From: Saccoglossus kowalevskii
Taxonomy: Eukaryota; Hemichordata; Enteropneusta; Harrimaniidae
Direction of reading: 5' to 3'
NCBI RefSeq assembly: GCF_000003605.2
Contig: NW_003138354.1
Location: forward strand, 25,489 to 38,098
Length of the DNA: 12,610 nt
The notes beneath the pieces are model-generated. The model had not been told where the DNA came from and ran no database searches. It saw only the letters and a program-made list of their open reading frames with translations. Positions 1-7,120 of this stretch are shown here, piece by piece (the first letter of the stretch is position 1; the number at the start of each line of letters is the position of its first letter). The translations under genes were made by a program, and so were the position numbers.

Positions 1-327
1 TAAAAATCATACATGTAATTTCTTAGACCTTTCATAATGTAAACTGATACATTTCCTCTCCCGAGCGCTTGCTTCGTTTTTGTACAACACACTGGAAATA
101 ACAAAATGGCTGACACCATCATAAATTGCTGGTCATAAAAAATAGAATACGCATGCGCATCATTATGCAAATTAGTCCACTCACCGATTCCTATTAGTTG
201 TATTCATGCAATTGGGCAGAAAAATTAAAAAAAAATAATAATACAAAAATACATAAAAAATGCTAAATTTTAATTAAAATGTAAAATACAACAATGAATT
301 GCAGCTGCCAATCATTAGTAACATTCT
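1..327. other. AT-rich flank, no gene
   Basis: No coding potential was seen. The stretch contains an A-rich tract (about 225-262) and a 14-bp AT palindrome near 267-280. The segment CATTATGCAAATTAG near 160 loosely resembles ATTATGCAGATGAG near 397. It could therefore be the remains of an earlier tandem unit of the repeat that starts at 328, but the match is too short to be sure. Confidence 0.5.
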
Positions 328-553
328 TACCAAGTTACATGAAAATCGTTTTAATGCTTCTTGAGATATAACAGAAATAGTGTAAAATTCATACATTATT
401 ATGCAGATGAGCTCATTAATATGCATGGATGTCAACCAAAAACTAATCAAATCTGCACATTGCCCCAGACAAGCTATATACCAAGTTTCATTGAAATCCG
501 AAAATTGGTTCTGGAGATATCGATGGAACAGACACACACACACACACACACAC

Positions 554-632
<79 letters not shown>

Positions 633-685
633 GACAGACACACTAATTGCAAAGACTCCCTTTTTGTGCTTCGCACACGGGAGTC
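328..685 (+). mobile_element. Helitron/pearl-like non-autonomous repeat, long copy
   Basis: Two related units sit about 151 bp apart, each starting TACCAAGTT: 328-374 and 479-531. Both run on to a GAGATAT...ACAG end. They are followed by a long CA/CAGA microsatellite and then a terminal stem-loop at 654-685. The stem is GACTCCC (654-660) with GGGAGTC (679-685), and an inner stem is TGTGC (665-669) with GCACA (673-677). The order tandem core, microsatellite, terminal hairpin matches Helentron-associated elements (HINEs) and the bivalve pearl repeats; this assignment is an inference from architecture. A second, diverged copy lies at 1157-1296. The 5' boundary is unclear and no target duplication was identified. 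Open frames through this region are by-products of the repeats (Thr-His and Arg-Gln-Thr-Asp runs) and are not genes. Confidence 0.55.
530..644. repeat. compound microsatellite (CA)n(CAGA)n(CA)n(CAGA)n
   Basis: About 12 CA units are followed by about 10 CAGA units (around 555-594), then about 17 CA units, then a short second CAGA block up to about 640. The tract directly follows the GGAACAG end of the repeat core. It is therefore an internal part of the mobile repeat and not an independent locus. It is likely to be polymorphic and prone to slippage or assembly collapse. Confidence 0.97.
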
Positions 686-1156
686 AAAGACATCGTGATC
701 AGAAGTGTATGCATCAACGACCTCTCATTTATTTTCCTGAAGTGATGTACAGCCTAGTATCTTTATTTCATTTTCAATGCTGTCTTGCAATGCCATTAAA
801 ACAAAAAACTTCAAAAAATATTGTGAAATGCATGTGTGTGAAATTTTGGAATGGTTTTTTATTAAGACACATGTTTGTTTATGAAAATTTGATTTCAATT
901 TTGATCATAAAACTGATGGGTGGAATATTATTGAGCCTGTCAATCATTGCATCATGTACTGAAACCAGATCAGTGACAATCATCACTGGTGTCGCAAGAG
1001 GGCATCTACAAAGGTCACATCTTATGTTTGTGTTTTGGTATACTGGGCTTTCATGATAACCCTACTTTACCCATTTATACACTAGATATGTATACAATTT
1101 TTTTTTTATCGAGGAAAAAACACCAAAAAAACTGTATATGCAAGTCAATAACCAGG
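686..1156. other. AT-rich stretch, no gene
   Basis: No supported coding region or RNA gene was seen. Stops are frequent in all frames outside one long frame carried over from the microsatellite. A 10-base T run near 1100 lies just before the second repeat copy. Confidence 0.5.
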
Positions 1157-1296
1157 TCTGCACATTATCCCAGAATATCTACATACCAAGGTTCATCAAA
1201 ATTGGAACAAAGGTTCTTGAGATACTGGAGGAACAGACATACAGACAGGGTAACCACCAAGACTCGATCCCACTATGTTCTTTGCACATAGGAATC
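1157..1296 (+). mobile_element. same repeat family, short diverged copy
   Basis: Positions 1157-1236 align without gaps to 452-531, with 61 of 80 bases identical by hand count. Both start TCTGCACATT and end GAACAG. The microsatellite is reduced to a few bases (ACATACAGACAGGG). A hairpin still follows: CTATGT (1273-1278) pairs with ACATAG (1286-1291), inside a weaker GATCC/GGAATC outer pairing. The upstream tandem units seen in the long copy are missing, so this copy is truncated or older. It lies just beyond the 5' splice-site end of the candidate minus-strand exon at 1317-1482, within what would be that gene's intron. Confidence 0.6.
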
Positions 1297-1316
1297 ATAA
1301 AAGCATCTATACAAAC

Positions 1317-1482
1317 CTTCTCGTTTGATTCCTGATTTTTCGTGAGTCTTCAAATGTTTCTTGACCTTAGCAGTATTATTACATTTAAACTTTGTAACTG
1401 GGCACAACGGACATTCAACTTTCATTCCTTTAGAAAGGTTTTCAGTCAAATCCTTCAGGTTATTCACTATTGAAATGTGTTG
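1317..1482 (-). CDS. candidate internal exon with C2H2-like zinc-finger motif
   Basis: Read on the minus strand, a strong 3' splice site (TTGTTTGTTTGCAG) precedes a 166-base open stretch. The stretch ends at an acceptable 5' splice site, GAAG|GTTTGT. The 55 codons start in phase 0 and end in phase 1. They are rich in charged residues and contain C24-x2-C27-x15-H43-x3-H47, with HLKTHEKSG after the last pair. Classical C2H2 fingers have 12 residues between the second Cys and first His, so three extra residues make this an atypical finger. The linker-like end and Lys/Thr-rich helix support a zinc-finger reading. No start codon is needed if this is internal. I cannot name the gene. No neighbouring exons were found with confidence; a weak upstream candidate lies at 6932-7090. 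It could also be a pseudogene exon. RNA evidence would settle it. Confidence 0.4.
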
Positions 1483-1725
1483 CTGCAAACAAACAATATA
1501 GTATGGTTTACATGAAACAAATTAAATATCATTCACAAAATAAATCTAAGAAAAATTTGGCAGCTTTACATACAAAAGTGTATATGCATTTCTTTTGGCT
1601 GTCCAAAAAAAAAATGAAAAGTTTATTTTCTTATTAAGTTGCCAAAAAATGGCAGTACCTCTTTCTTAATTTGAAGCCACACCATCCTAACTCTATCACA
1701 TAACTGGTTGACTAATAAAATGAGA

Positions 1726-1836
1726 TTATTACGAGGATACCTCAAAGTATGCACAAAGAGTATCGACCGATGCGCAGCGAAGGTCGATGAGACAGTGTAC
1801 TGTCTGAGTGTATACTTTGAGGTATCCTCGTAATAA
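1726..1836. repeat. perfect 25-bp inverted repeat, three-way-junction fold
   Basis: Arms 1726-1750 and 1812-1836 are exact reverse complements, starting TTATTACGAGGATACC. With one wobble the stem extends four more pairs (1751-1754 with 1808-1811). The loop carries two further perfect hairpins: ATCGACC (1762-1768) with GGTCGAT (1782-1788), and GACAGT (1791-1796) with ACTGTC (1799-1804) around a 2-base loop. A trunk plus two arms gives a three-way junction. The likely nature is a small MITE or foldback element. No clear target duplication was found in the AT-rich flanks. Confidence 0.85.
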
Positions 1837-2285
1837 CATTATTATACATCTTTTCCTTCCAAGGACACATCATAGAAATGCCGAAATCCAAATTGTTTAA
1901 AGAAAGTTAGAACAGAATCAGCGTACTTCTTTGTGCGGGGCAGCCATGTTTATTTTTATTATTAGAAGACGCTTACACGCATAATCATTCCGTATTTGGA
2001 ATTCGCATTTCCTAATATGGTAGGATGAAAATACCCCATGAAATACAGAAAAATTACGGCACGCTATAAGTTATGGCATTACAGTCACAGGTGTATAATA
2101 ATAATGTATAATTTTAATAGTTTAATTCATCATTTAAATTAAAGTATTTCACTTGTAGTTCCTAGTTATTTTTCTTAAATATTTTTTTTATTCTCATTTT
2201 TTGTCATGTATTGATTTTCATTCATTTCAATGAATATTAAGTGATTAAAGATTATTATTGTCCCAATGAAAAAAGTAATATGCAT
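1837..2285. other. AT-rich stretch, possible weak inverted repeat
   Basis: No gene was seen. ACATTATTATACATCT at the left edge loosely matches the reverse complement of the sequence near 2090-2108 (AGGTGTATAATAATAATG). This could mark a degraded element of about 270 bp, but such AT-rich matches arise easily by chance. An AACATGGCTGCC motif lies on the minus strand near 1941-1950. Confidence 0.35.
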
Positions 2286-2321
2286 CAGGGTTCTGCCCAG
2301 CCAGATTCGAGTGCTGGTCGC

Positions 2322-2368
2322 TAATTAATATTCATGAGGTCATTAATATTCATGAGCTAATTAATATC
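2322..2368 (+). repeat. 18-bp tandem repeat, about 2.5 copies
   Basis: ATTAATATTCATGAG occurs at 2324-2338 and again at 2342-2356, followed by a partial AATTAATAT. It lies just inside the left end of the 926-bp transposon. Such a place is often used for subterminal transposase-binding repeats, but that role is only a guess. Confidence 0.8.
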
Positions 2369-3168
2369 TACTCGCTACGATTTAACTACTTTAATTATTT
2401 TAACTTTTATTTTAAATATTTTAATGTAAAATTAATCTGATTTGATAAAGTGAAAAAATATAAATACTTTATTTTCACAATCACGTCTAAAATACGTATT
2501 TTGAGACATTTACCTCTGACCTGGCAGCCATTTTTTTTCAAAGCGTGTCGTCCCTTTGTTACAGCCAAAGTGGAAACAAGAATTTAATTGTTTTCTTTTC
2601 CAATGAAATTGCTGGTAAATCACATTAATAGTGAGAAATAATTATTTCTGTATCGCTGACTGAATATAGCTTATGAATTTTATGAACGAGTCATGGAGCC
2701 AGAAACATCAATGAAGGTTACTACACTCGAGTGCAAGTGCAGATTAAACGAACGACAGCTTGACGCATCGCTGCCGGTTAAGTGAGCAAGTTATTGTTAA
2801 ACTCGACAAATCCTACAAACAACTAAACTTGCAATGGTAATCCTTCCTTCTGTTTATTTACCATTGTCTTCCCGTCCATTATCTTGATGTACGACTTATT
2901 CCGATCTGGTTCGTTTGTTAAAACAGAATGTCAATCGCAGAAGGTTAAAACAAAAACACATTAGGCAGATGTCACACGTGTACGTTGATTTTGAACAGCG
3001 GTGTCTTCTTTCAAGTTTTGTTGTGTGTTAATTGTTTTCATTGTATTTTGTGTTTAATAAACAAGAACAATAGAATGATGGTCCAGTGGCCGACATCCTG
3101 TGTGTATCATGAACAAATAGAATAGTGCCGGTCGTCAACTTGTTGTCCTGGTCGGAAATTCTGAGTGC

Positions 3169-3184
3169 CGGTCGCTAGCGACCG
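3169..3184. repeat. 16-bp palindrome in the transposon right end
   Basis: CGGTCGCTAGCGACCG is an exact palindrome 27 bases from the right terminus. Related GGTCG boxes occur at 2316, 3130 and 3150. This clustering of GGTCG words near the ends is consistent with subterminal binding sites of hAT-type elements. Confidence 0.75.
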
Positions 3185-3211
3185 TCGCCGACCAGTGTGG
3201 GCAGATCCCTG

Positions 3212-4691
3212 ATGCATCTTCATGTTGTGACTTCAAAGAGGAAACATGGATAATTGGTGATATTGTATAGTGAGAGGACGCAAGCTATGAATCTTCAACA
3301 TGGATTTCATACTAGTTTAAATTAAGTAAGAATTCATCAGCAAATTCTTGTTTGGATTGCACAAAAACAAGAATTTATTGGATTAAATCAGTAAAACGAA
3401 TTTTGAGATACATGTATTTAGTGTTCTCCCTTAGCAGAATAATCCCTGAGAAATGATGTGATTTCACCTTGAAAATGACCTTGAATCAAGTGATTTTATA
3501 TACATGTATATAAAATGAACTGTTTCTCGGAATTTCCAATTTTACTGAGAAACTCACTAAGAAAATATTATGTATCATATATTTATCATTAATGCCTCAC
3601 CAATAGATGACTAATTCTGACCACATATACACCTGTGCAAGGGTACTACATGTAATAAAATAATTGCAATATATAGGAACTCATGAAATTACTGTAAACT
3701 ACCTTAAGAATGTAGTAGAGATTTTCAGAATTTCAAAGTAAATTTCAACATAGTTATTTTCATAGTACATTAAACCTTATCTAACTTTTATACACTGATT
3801 ATAAATTAAATTCATAATCATACTAAAAAAAATCTGTGTTCAACACAGAGTGTCAGTGATTTTACATTTGTATCTTCAGGAATGCTATAAAATCCTTAAA
3901 TCGTGAAAATTTCTGGAAGAGTAAATTATTAAACATGATTTCAATACAGTACCATTACAGGAGCCATTATTGATAGAAATCTTCAGTATGAAGTAAACCA
4001 TGTAGAGTTGAAAAATTTACCAATTCAAATATCTCTAGAATAAAAAATTAATATTTGTTTACACATGTACAAAACACACTGTCATTGAGGAATCTCTCAC
4101 ATGTCAAGGATTCATAACAAAATATGGGTATATAACTGTCAACACATTCTGAACATTATGAAAAATTTACAGAGAAAAACACATTTCCAAAATCGGAAAC
4201 CACTATTTGATGCATGAGTGACTAGGATTTAAGATTTAGTGAAGTTGTTATAATATAAATCATTTAAATGCAATGTTGTCTGTCTTTGATTATTATAGTA
4301 TTAGTATGGGTCAGTGATATTTGGGGAGAAGGGAGTTCAACAAATCTGACACATAAAAGATGTTGAATTGCAATTTTAAGATGCATCTGAGGTGTAGGAA
4401 AAACATTCATATAATGGGAATATATGGAGAACTGGTTCACTTTTAGGAAATTATAATTAAATACTACAATCGATGTTATGAACACATCAAACGAACTTAT
4501 GATGGAAGCAGTGTTAATGAATAGACAACAAAATAGTTGGTATTGGTATTGCGTAATAACTTCCCAACTAGATTAATGAACCAAAATTAATCGTACATAT
4601 ATAATAATGATGAAAAATAAACAGACAATTGAAAGAAAAATTAGAAAAATCATACATCCTTTAATGGAACAGGGGAATTGATGCAGAGAAT
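3212..4691. other. 1.5 kb AT-rich intron-like or intergenic stretch
   Basis: No supported gene, RNA or transposon was seen. CpG is very sparse. Small structures only: a 24-bp exact AT palindrome at 3493-3516, centred on ACATGT, and a short hairpin TCTGTGTTCAACACAGA at 3833-3849. A minus-strand open frame of about 73 codons at 4264-4485 has no recognisable motif and is within chance expectation for this base composition. Confidence 0.5.
3493..3516. repeat. 24-bp perfect AT-rich palindrome
   Basis: The sequence reads identically on both strands, with TATATACATGTATATA at its core. It contains one of six TACATGTA octamers in the window. Confidence 0.9.
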
Positions 4692-4695
4692 TTAA
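4692..4695. other. TTAA target-site duplication, left
   Basis: Directly adjoins the AGGGGAACCG terminus; paired with 5088-5091. Confidence 0.75.
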
Positions 4696-5087
4696 AGGGG
4701 AACCGATATTATAAATAGGGGCAAGATAGCCCCTGCAATTAGTATGCTAATCCGAACCAAGTCGCTCACATTGTGGCGGGAGCCATTTACGATGTTTAGA
4801 GATCAAGCTTTGAATCCAAATACATTTCTACGGGGGCATGAATATGTACGCTAGCGATTACACTCATCTGGTTGGGCTTTTTATGTATGAAAGTTGTTGT
4901 TTTTGGTCGAAACGTGCCGCGACAAGTACAAATCATGATTTTAAAATGGCGACTGATGTATGCAAAATGCCTGTCAATCACAGTTTGAGTAAGCGAGCAT
5001 AATAAGCATTCATTTACTTAGTGGAAAGAGGCGGAGTTAATTACCCATGAGCATGTGGTGCAATCCATGGATTTGAGCGGTTCCCCT
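4696..5087. mobile_element. 392-bp MITE with TTAA target-site duplications
   Basis: Exact 10-bp terminal inverted repeats, AGGGGAACCG (4696-4705) and CGGTTCCCCT (5078-5087), are flanked directly by TTAA at 4692-4695 and 5088-5091. TTAA duplication points to the piggyBac or Kolobok superfamilies. The AGGG-type end fits Kolobok-like elements better than the CCC-starting piggyBac ends, but no transposase is present to test this. Just inside the left end is a hairpin AGGGGC (4717-4722) with GCCCCT (4729-4734). The interior is richer in CpG than the flanks, suggesting fairly recent insertion. A minus-strand open frame of 61 codons lies wholly inside and is not considered a gene. Confidence 0.8.
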
Positions 5088-5091
5088 TTAA
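5088..5091. other. TTAA target-site duplication, right
   Basis: Directly adjoins the CGGTTCCCCT terminus; paired with 4692-4695. Confidence 0.75.
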
Positions 5092-6391
5092 AAGAATAGA
5101 AAATTATTTAACAATCCTAATAAATATTTCGTGAGTCAATCTCTATGTAACCATGACCTGAAAATCGAGAGGCATAATAAACTGAAATTACCAGTAGAAA
5201 TAATACTTTGCAATTATTGCTAAAAGAATATAGTGGAACACAGTACCGGTAGCATTTTATCACAGAAAACAAATTATATAAAAGCCAAAAACCAAACAAT
5301 TTCACAACTTTAATGGAAGCAAACAAATTTATAATAATGAGCAAAAGAAACACTGCAATGAATATTGCAATGGCCAAATTTATATAAAGACAACTCGAGA
5401 TGGTGACACCTCTTAATGGCATAGCATACATGTTGTATATGATCAAACACAGTCCATCTATCCCCGGTCTGGAAATGCTTGGCATTCTATTGTGCCAGGG
5501 CTGCTTGCGGGAAAATAAAACGTTCACACCTTGGACAATTAGCCAGGAAGCTGAGCGTACACTAACTTAAGCATTGCAATCATAAACTGCTAACAGAACA
5601 GAACATAATACCATGATTTATCAAAATACGAGAGAAAAACTAGCCACATCGCTGAAAAGTGCATGTCAAAGTACATAATTCACATGAAAAACAAATATTA
5701 TGGTTGAATGCTGTTTTCTTAATATAAAAGGGGCCAACCCACTGACAAAGCATCAAGTAATTTAAGTTCAGTAAAGCAAAAACAAAATGGCGCCCGTAAA
5801 TAAATTCTCAATTCTTAATTCTTGGCGGTGCTAAAGAATTGATACTGCAGGATGTTAATCTTAAGAAACATGATGTCACCAGCATTGTTAACTACATTCC
5901 AAATATCTGTTTGAAAACAAAAATAATTACACGAAAATTTCAATGGCAATGAATCGGCAAGAAGCCATCTTTATTTTGAACGAAAAAAGTGAATGCCTAA
6001 ATATGATATGTGTACTGTATATAATATAATAAAACAAGTAAAACTACAACTAGGTTTAAGCTATCCAATAAATTAAAAAAACATTGATCTTTCTAAAACA
6101 CATGACGAATGAACAGATGTTTCAAGTTGTGATTCCTGAGTACATCAAATTTGAGTCCGATATTCACAAGTAATAATGTCAATATGCCACTATGGAAAGA
6201 ATTGTCGGCTAAGGAATTGTGTTGAGCTTCTAAATCTATATAAAGCATCAAAATATATGGTCTTTTTCAGTTGTAAAAACTAGAATATGCAGGAAACAAA
6301 TTGATTGTTTCAATGAAATGCTCTGCTATCAAGATACTATGCTGCGAACGCAGTAAGCCATACCCGGGCTGTTCGAGCACTTGGGGTAACT
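5092..6391. other. AT-rich stretch without a supported gene
   Basis: A minus-strand open frame of 136 codons at 5117-5527 encodes a very hydrophobic sequence. It has no family motif and an amino-acid make-up expected from AT-rich non-coding DNA. It also overlaps one arm of a diverged inverted repeat (5439-5496). AAnATGGC motifs occur at 5784 (+) and 5964 (-). No RNA gene or transposon end was recognised. Confidence 0.4.
5439..5496 (-). repeat. diverged inverted repeat, left arm
   Basis: The reverse complement of this stretch aligns with 6392-6445. It shares TTTCCAGACC, then GGGATA, ACTGTG and GATCAT in the same order with small gaps, about 950 bases apart. It is likely two copies of one unclassified interspersed repeat in opposite orientation. 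Confidence 0.5.
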
Positions 6392-6586
6392 GACACCATA
6401 GACAATAGTCGTTTCCAGACCAGGGATATAGGGACTGTGGATCATGTTACGTTTGATTTTCAAACCACTGACAGAAATTCAATTTTTATAGGTGTTCTAT
6501 TTTTAGCTTGCTATTTTGCAAAATCGCATTTCAGTAATGATGCATTTCAGCATATTGTAGCAGTAGTGTTTTTGTTTAAGATATGC
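6317..6586 (+). pseudogene. unrecognised open frame without ATG, coding-like
   Basis: Ninety codons are open between TGA (6314) and TAG (6587), with no in-frame ATG. The first 45 codons give a mixed, protein-like composition (for example HTRAVRALGVTDTIDNSRF); the rest becomes AT-driven and hydrophobic. Part of it is homologous at the DNA level to the reverse complement of 5439-5496, where the equivalent frame has a stop. An open frame of this length can be expected by chance a few times in such DNA. It may be a relic of a transposon protein or exon. I do not recognise a family. Confidence 0.15.
6392..6445 (+). repeat. diverged inverted repeat, right arm
   Basis: Partner of 5439-5496 in reverse orientation. 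The best conserved core is TTTCCAGACC at 6412-6421 and the roughly 25 bases after it. Confidence 0.5.
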
Positions 6587-6774
6587 TAGTATTTCGTTCT
6601 GTATTAGTCTTTCTGAAACTATTTTAATTCCTCAGGAAATTTTTAAACATTTAAATAAATACATGTATATATCAACCAGGTCTACGATTAGTATAAAATC
6701 ACCATAATGGTGTTCCCCCAGCTATTATACATGTACAAGTGGTCCATGCAGTTCTGTTCTGTTCGCAATTTTAT

Positions 6775-6818
6775 AGCGAGCACAGCGAGAGCGACCAAAG
6801 GCCACTCGCAAAGCGAGC
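6775..6818. repeat. GCGAGC-rich block, repeat fragment
   Basis: AGCGAGC occurs at 6775-6781 and 6812-6818, with CAGCGAGAGCGACC and CTCGC between. GCGAG (6785-6789) can pair with CTCGC (6805-6809). The block is GC-rich against an AT-rich background and looks like a fragment of a small interspersed repeat. No boundaries or target duplication could be set. Confidence 0.4.
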
Positions 6819-6931
6819 TTTACAGATAACATGTGTATATATGTACAAGAGTGTGGAAGGAATGTATATACCCTAAGAGTTTGAAAACAGTGTACTTCTG
6901 GTCAATGGGCATCACTATTTTGTTTGTTTAC

Positions 6932-7090
6932 TTCACAAATTATTCGAATCCAGACAGCTAATTTACAATATAGCGTCTTCAGAATGCTGTCCAATGATAA
7001 GCAATCATTTTCTGGCAACAGACTTATAGTTTGAATAGTGTTTCGGGTCATTTTTATCAGTGGCGACACAAGAATCGTGTATTGCGCCAT
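6932..7090 (-). CDS. weak candidate first coding exon
   Basis: On the minus strand an ATG in a good context (TTCAAAATGGCG) opens a frame of 53 codons. It has a mixed, protein-like composition (MAQYTILVSPL..., SLLPENDCLSLDSIL) and leads to a possible 5' splice site, TGTGAA|GTAAAC, in phase 0. The candidate exon at 1317-1482 on the same strand also begins in phase 0, so joining them is possible but untested. The splice site is non-ideal (A before GT). The frame is short enough to be chance, and the ATG also fits the YY1-like AAnATGGC motif that is frequent in this window. No family was recognised. Confidence 0.18.
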
Positions 7091-7120
7091 TTTGAATTCA
7101 ATTCATTTCAGGCCGTAACT

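Larger units (their letters stand above)
2286..3211. mobile_element. 926-bp non-autonomous DNA transposon, hAT-like ends
   Basis: The left end CAGGGTTCTGCCCA and the reverse complement of the right end, CAGGGATCTGCCCA, match at 13 of 14 bases. Both ends are flanked by ATGCAT (2280-2285 and 3212-3217). Subterminal GTGCTGGTCGCTA (2311-2323) recurs as GTGCCGGTCGCTA (3165-3177). The right side carries a perfect 16-bp palindrome, CGGTCGCTAGCGACCG, at 3169-3184. Ends starting CAGGG are typical of hAT elements, which normally make 8-bp target duplications; here only a palindromic 6-bp match is clear, so the superfamily is tentative. There is no long open frame inside, so it would depend on a transposase supplied elsewhere. 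The interior has more CpG than its surroundings and holds a short ATTAATATTCATGAG tandem repeat. Confidence 0.65.

Noticed and set aside
274-1056. Long open frames on both strands through the microsatellite, including a 231-codon plus-strand frame
   Set aside because: They encode Thr-His, Arg-Gln-Thr-Asp or Cys-Val runs from CA and CAGA repeats. Stop-free frames are automatic there, and the rest reads through repeat DNA.
989-1335. Plus-strand frames whose product resembles the product of the first repeat copy (YIPRFIKIG, YIPSFIEIR)
   Set aside because: The likeness comes from DNA homology of the two repeat copies. There is no start, splice or domain support.
4264-4485. 73-codon minus-strand frame
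   Set aside because: Within the length expected by chance; no motif, no splice or start support.
4796-4981. 61-codon minus-strand frame
   Set aside because: It lies entirely inside the TTAA MITE and has no recognisable domain.
5117-5527. 136-codon minus-strand frame, hydrophobic, membrane-protein-like
   Set aside because: The Ile/Leu/Phe/Tyr-rich composition is what AT-rich non-coding DNA gives, no family motif is visible, and it overlaps a repeat arm.
6360-6390. GCTGTTCGAGC, considered as a tRNA B box for a SINE or tRNA gene
   Set aside because: It matches GGTTCGAnTCC poorly, has no A box at the right distance and no cloverleaf could be drawn.
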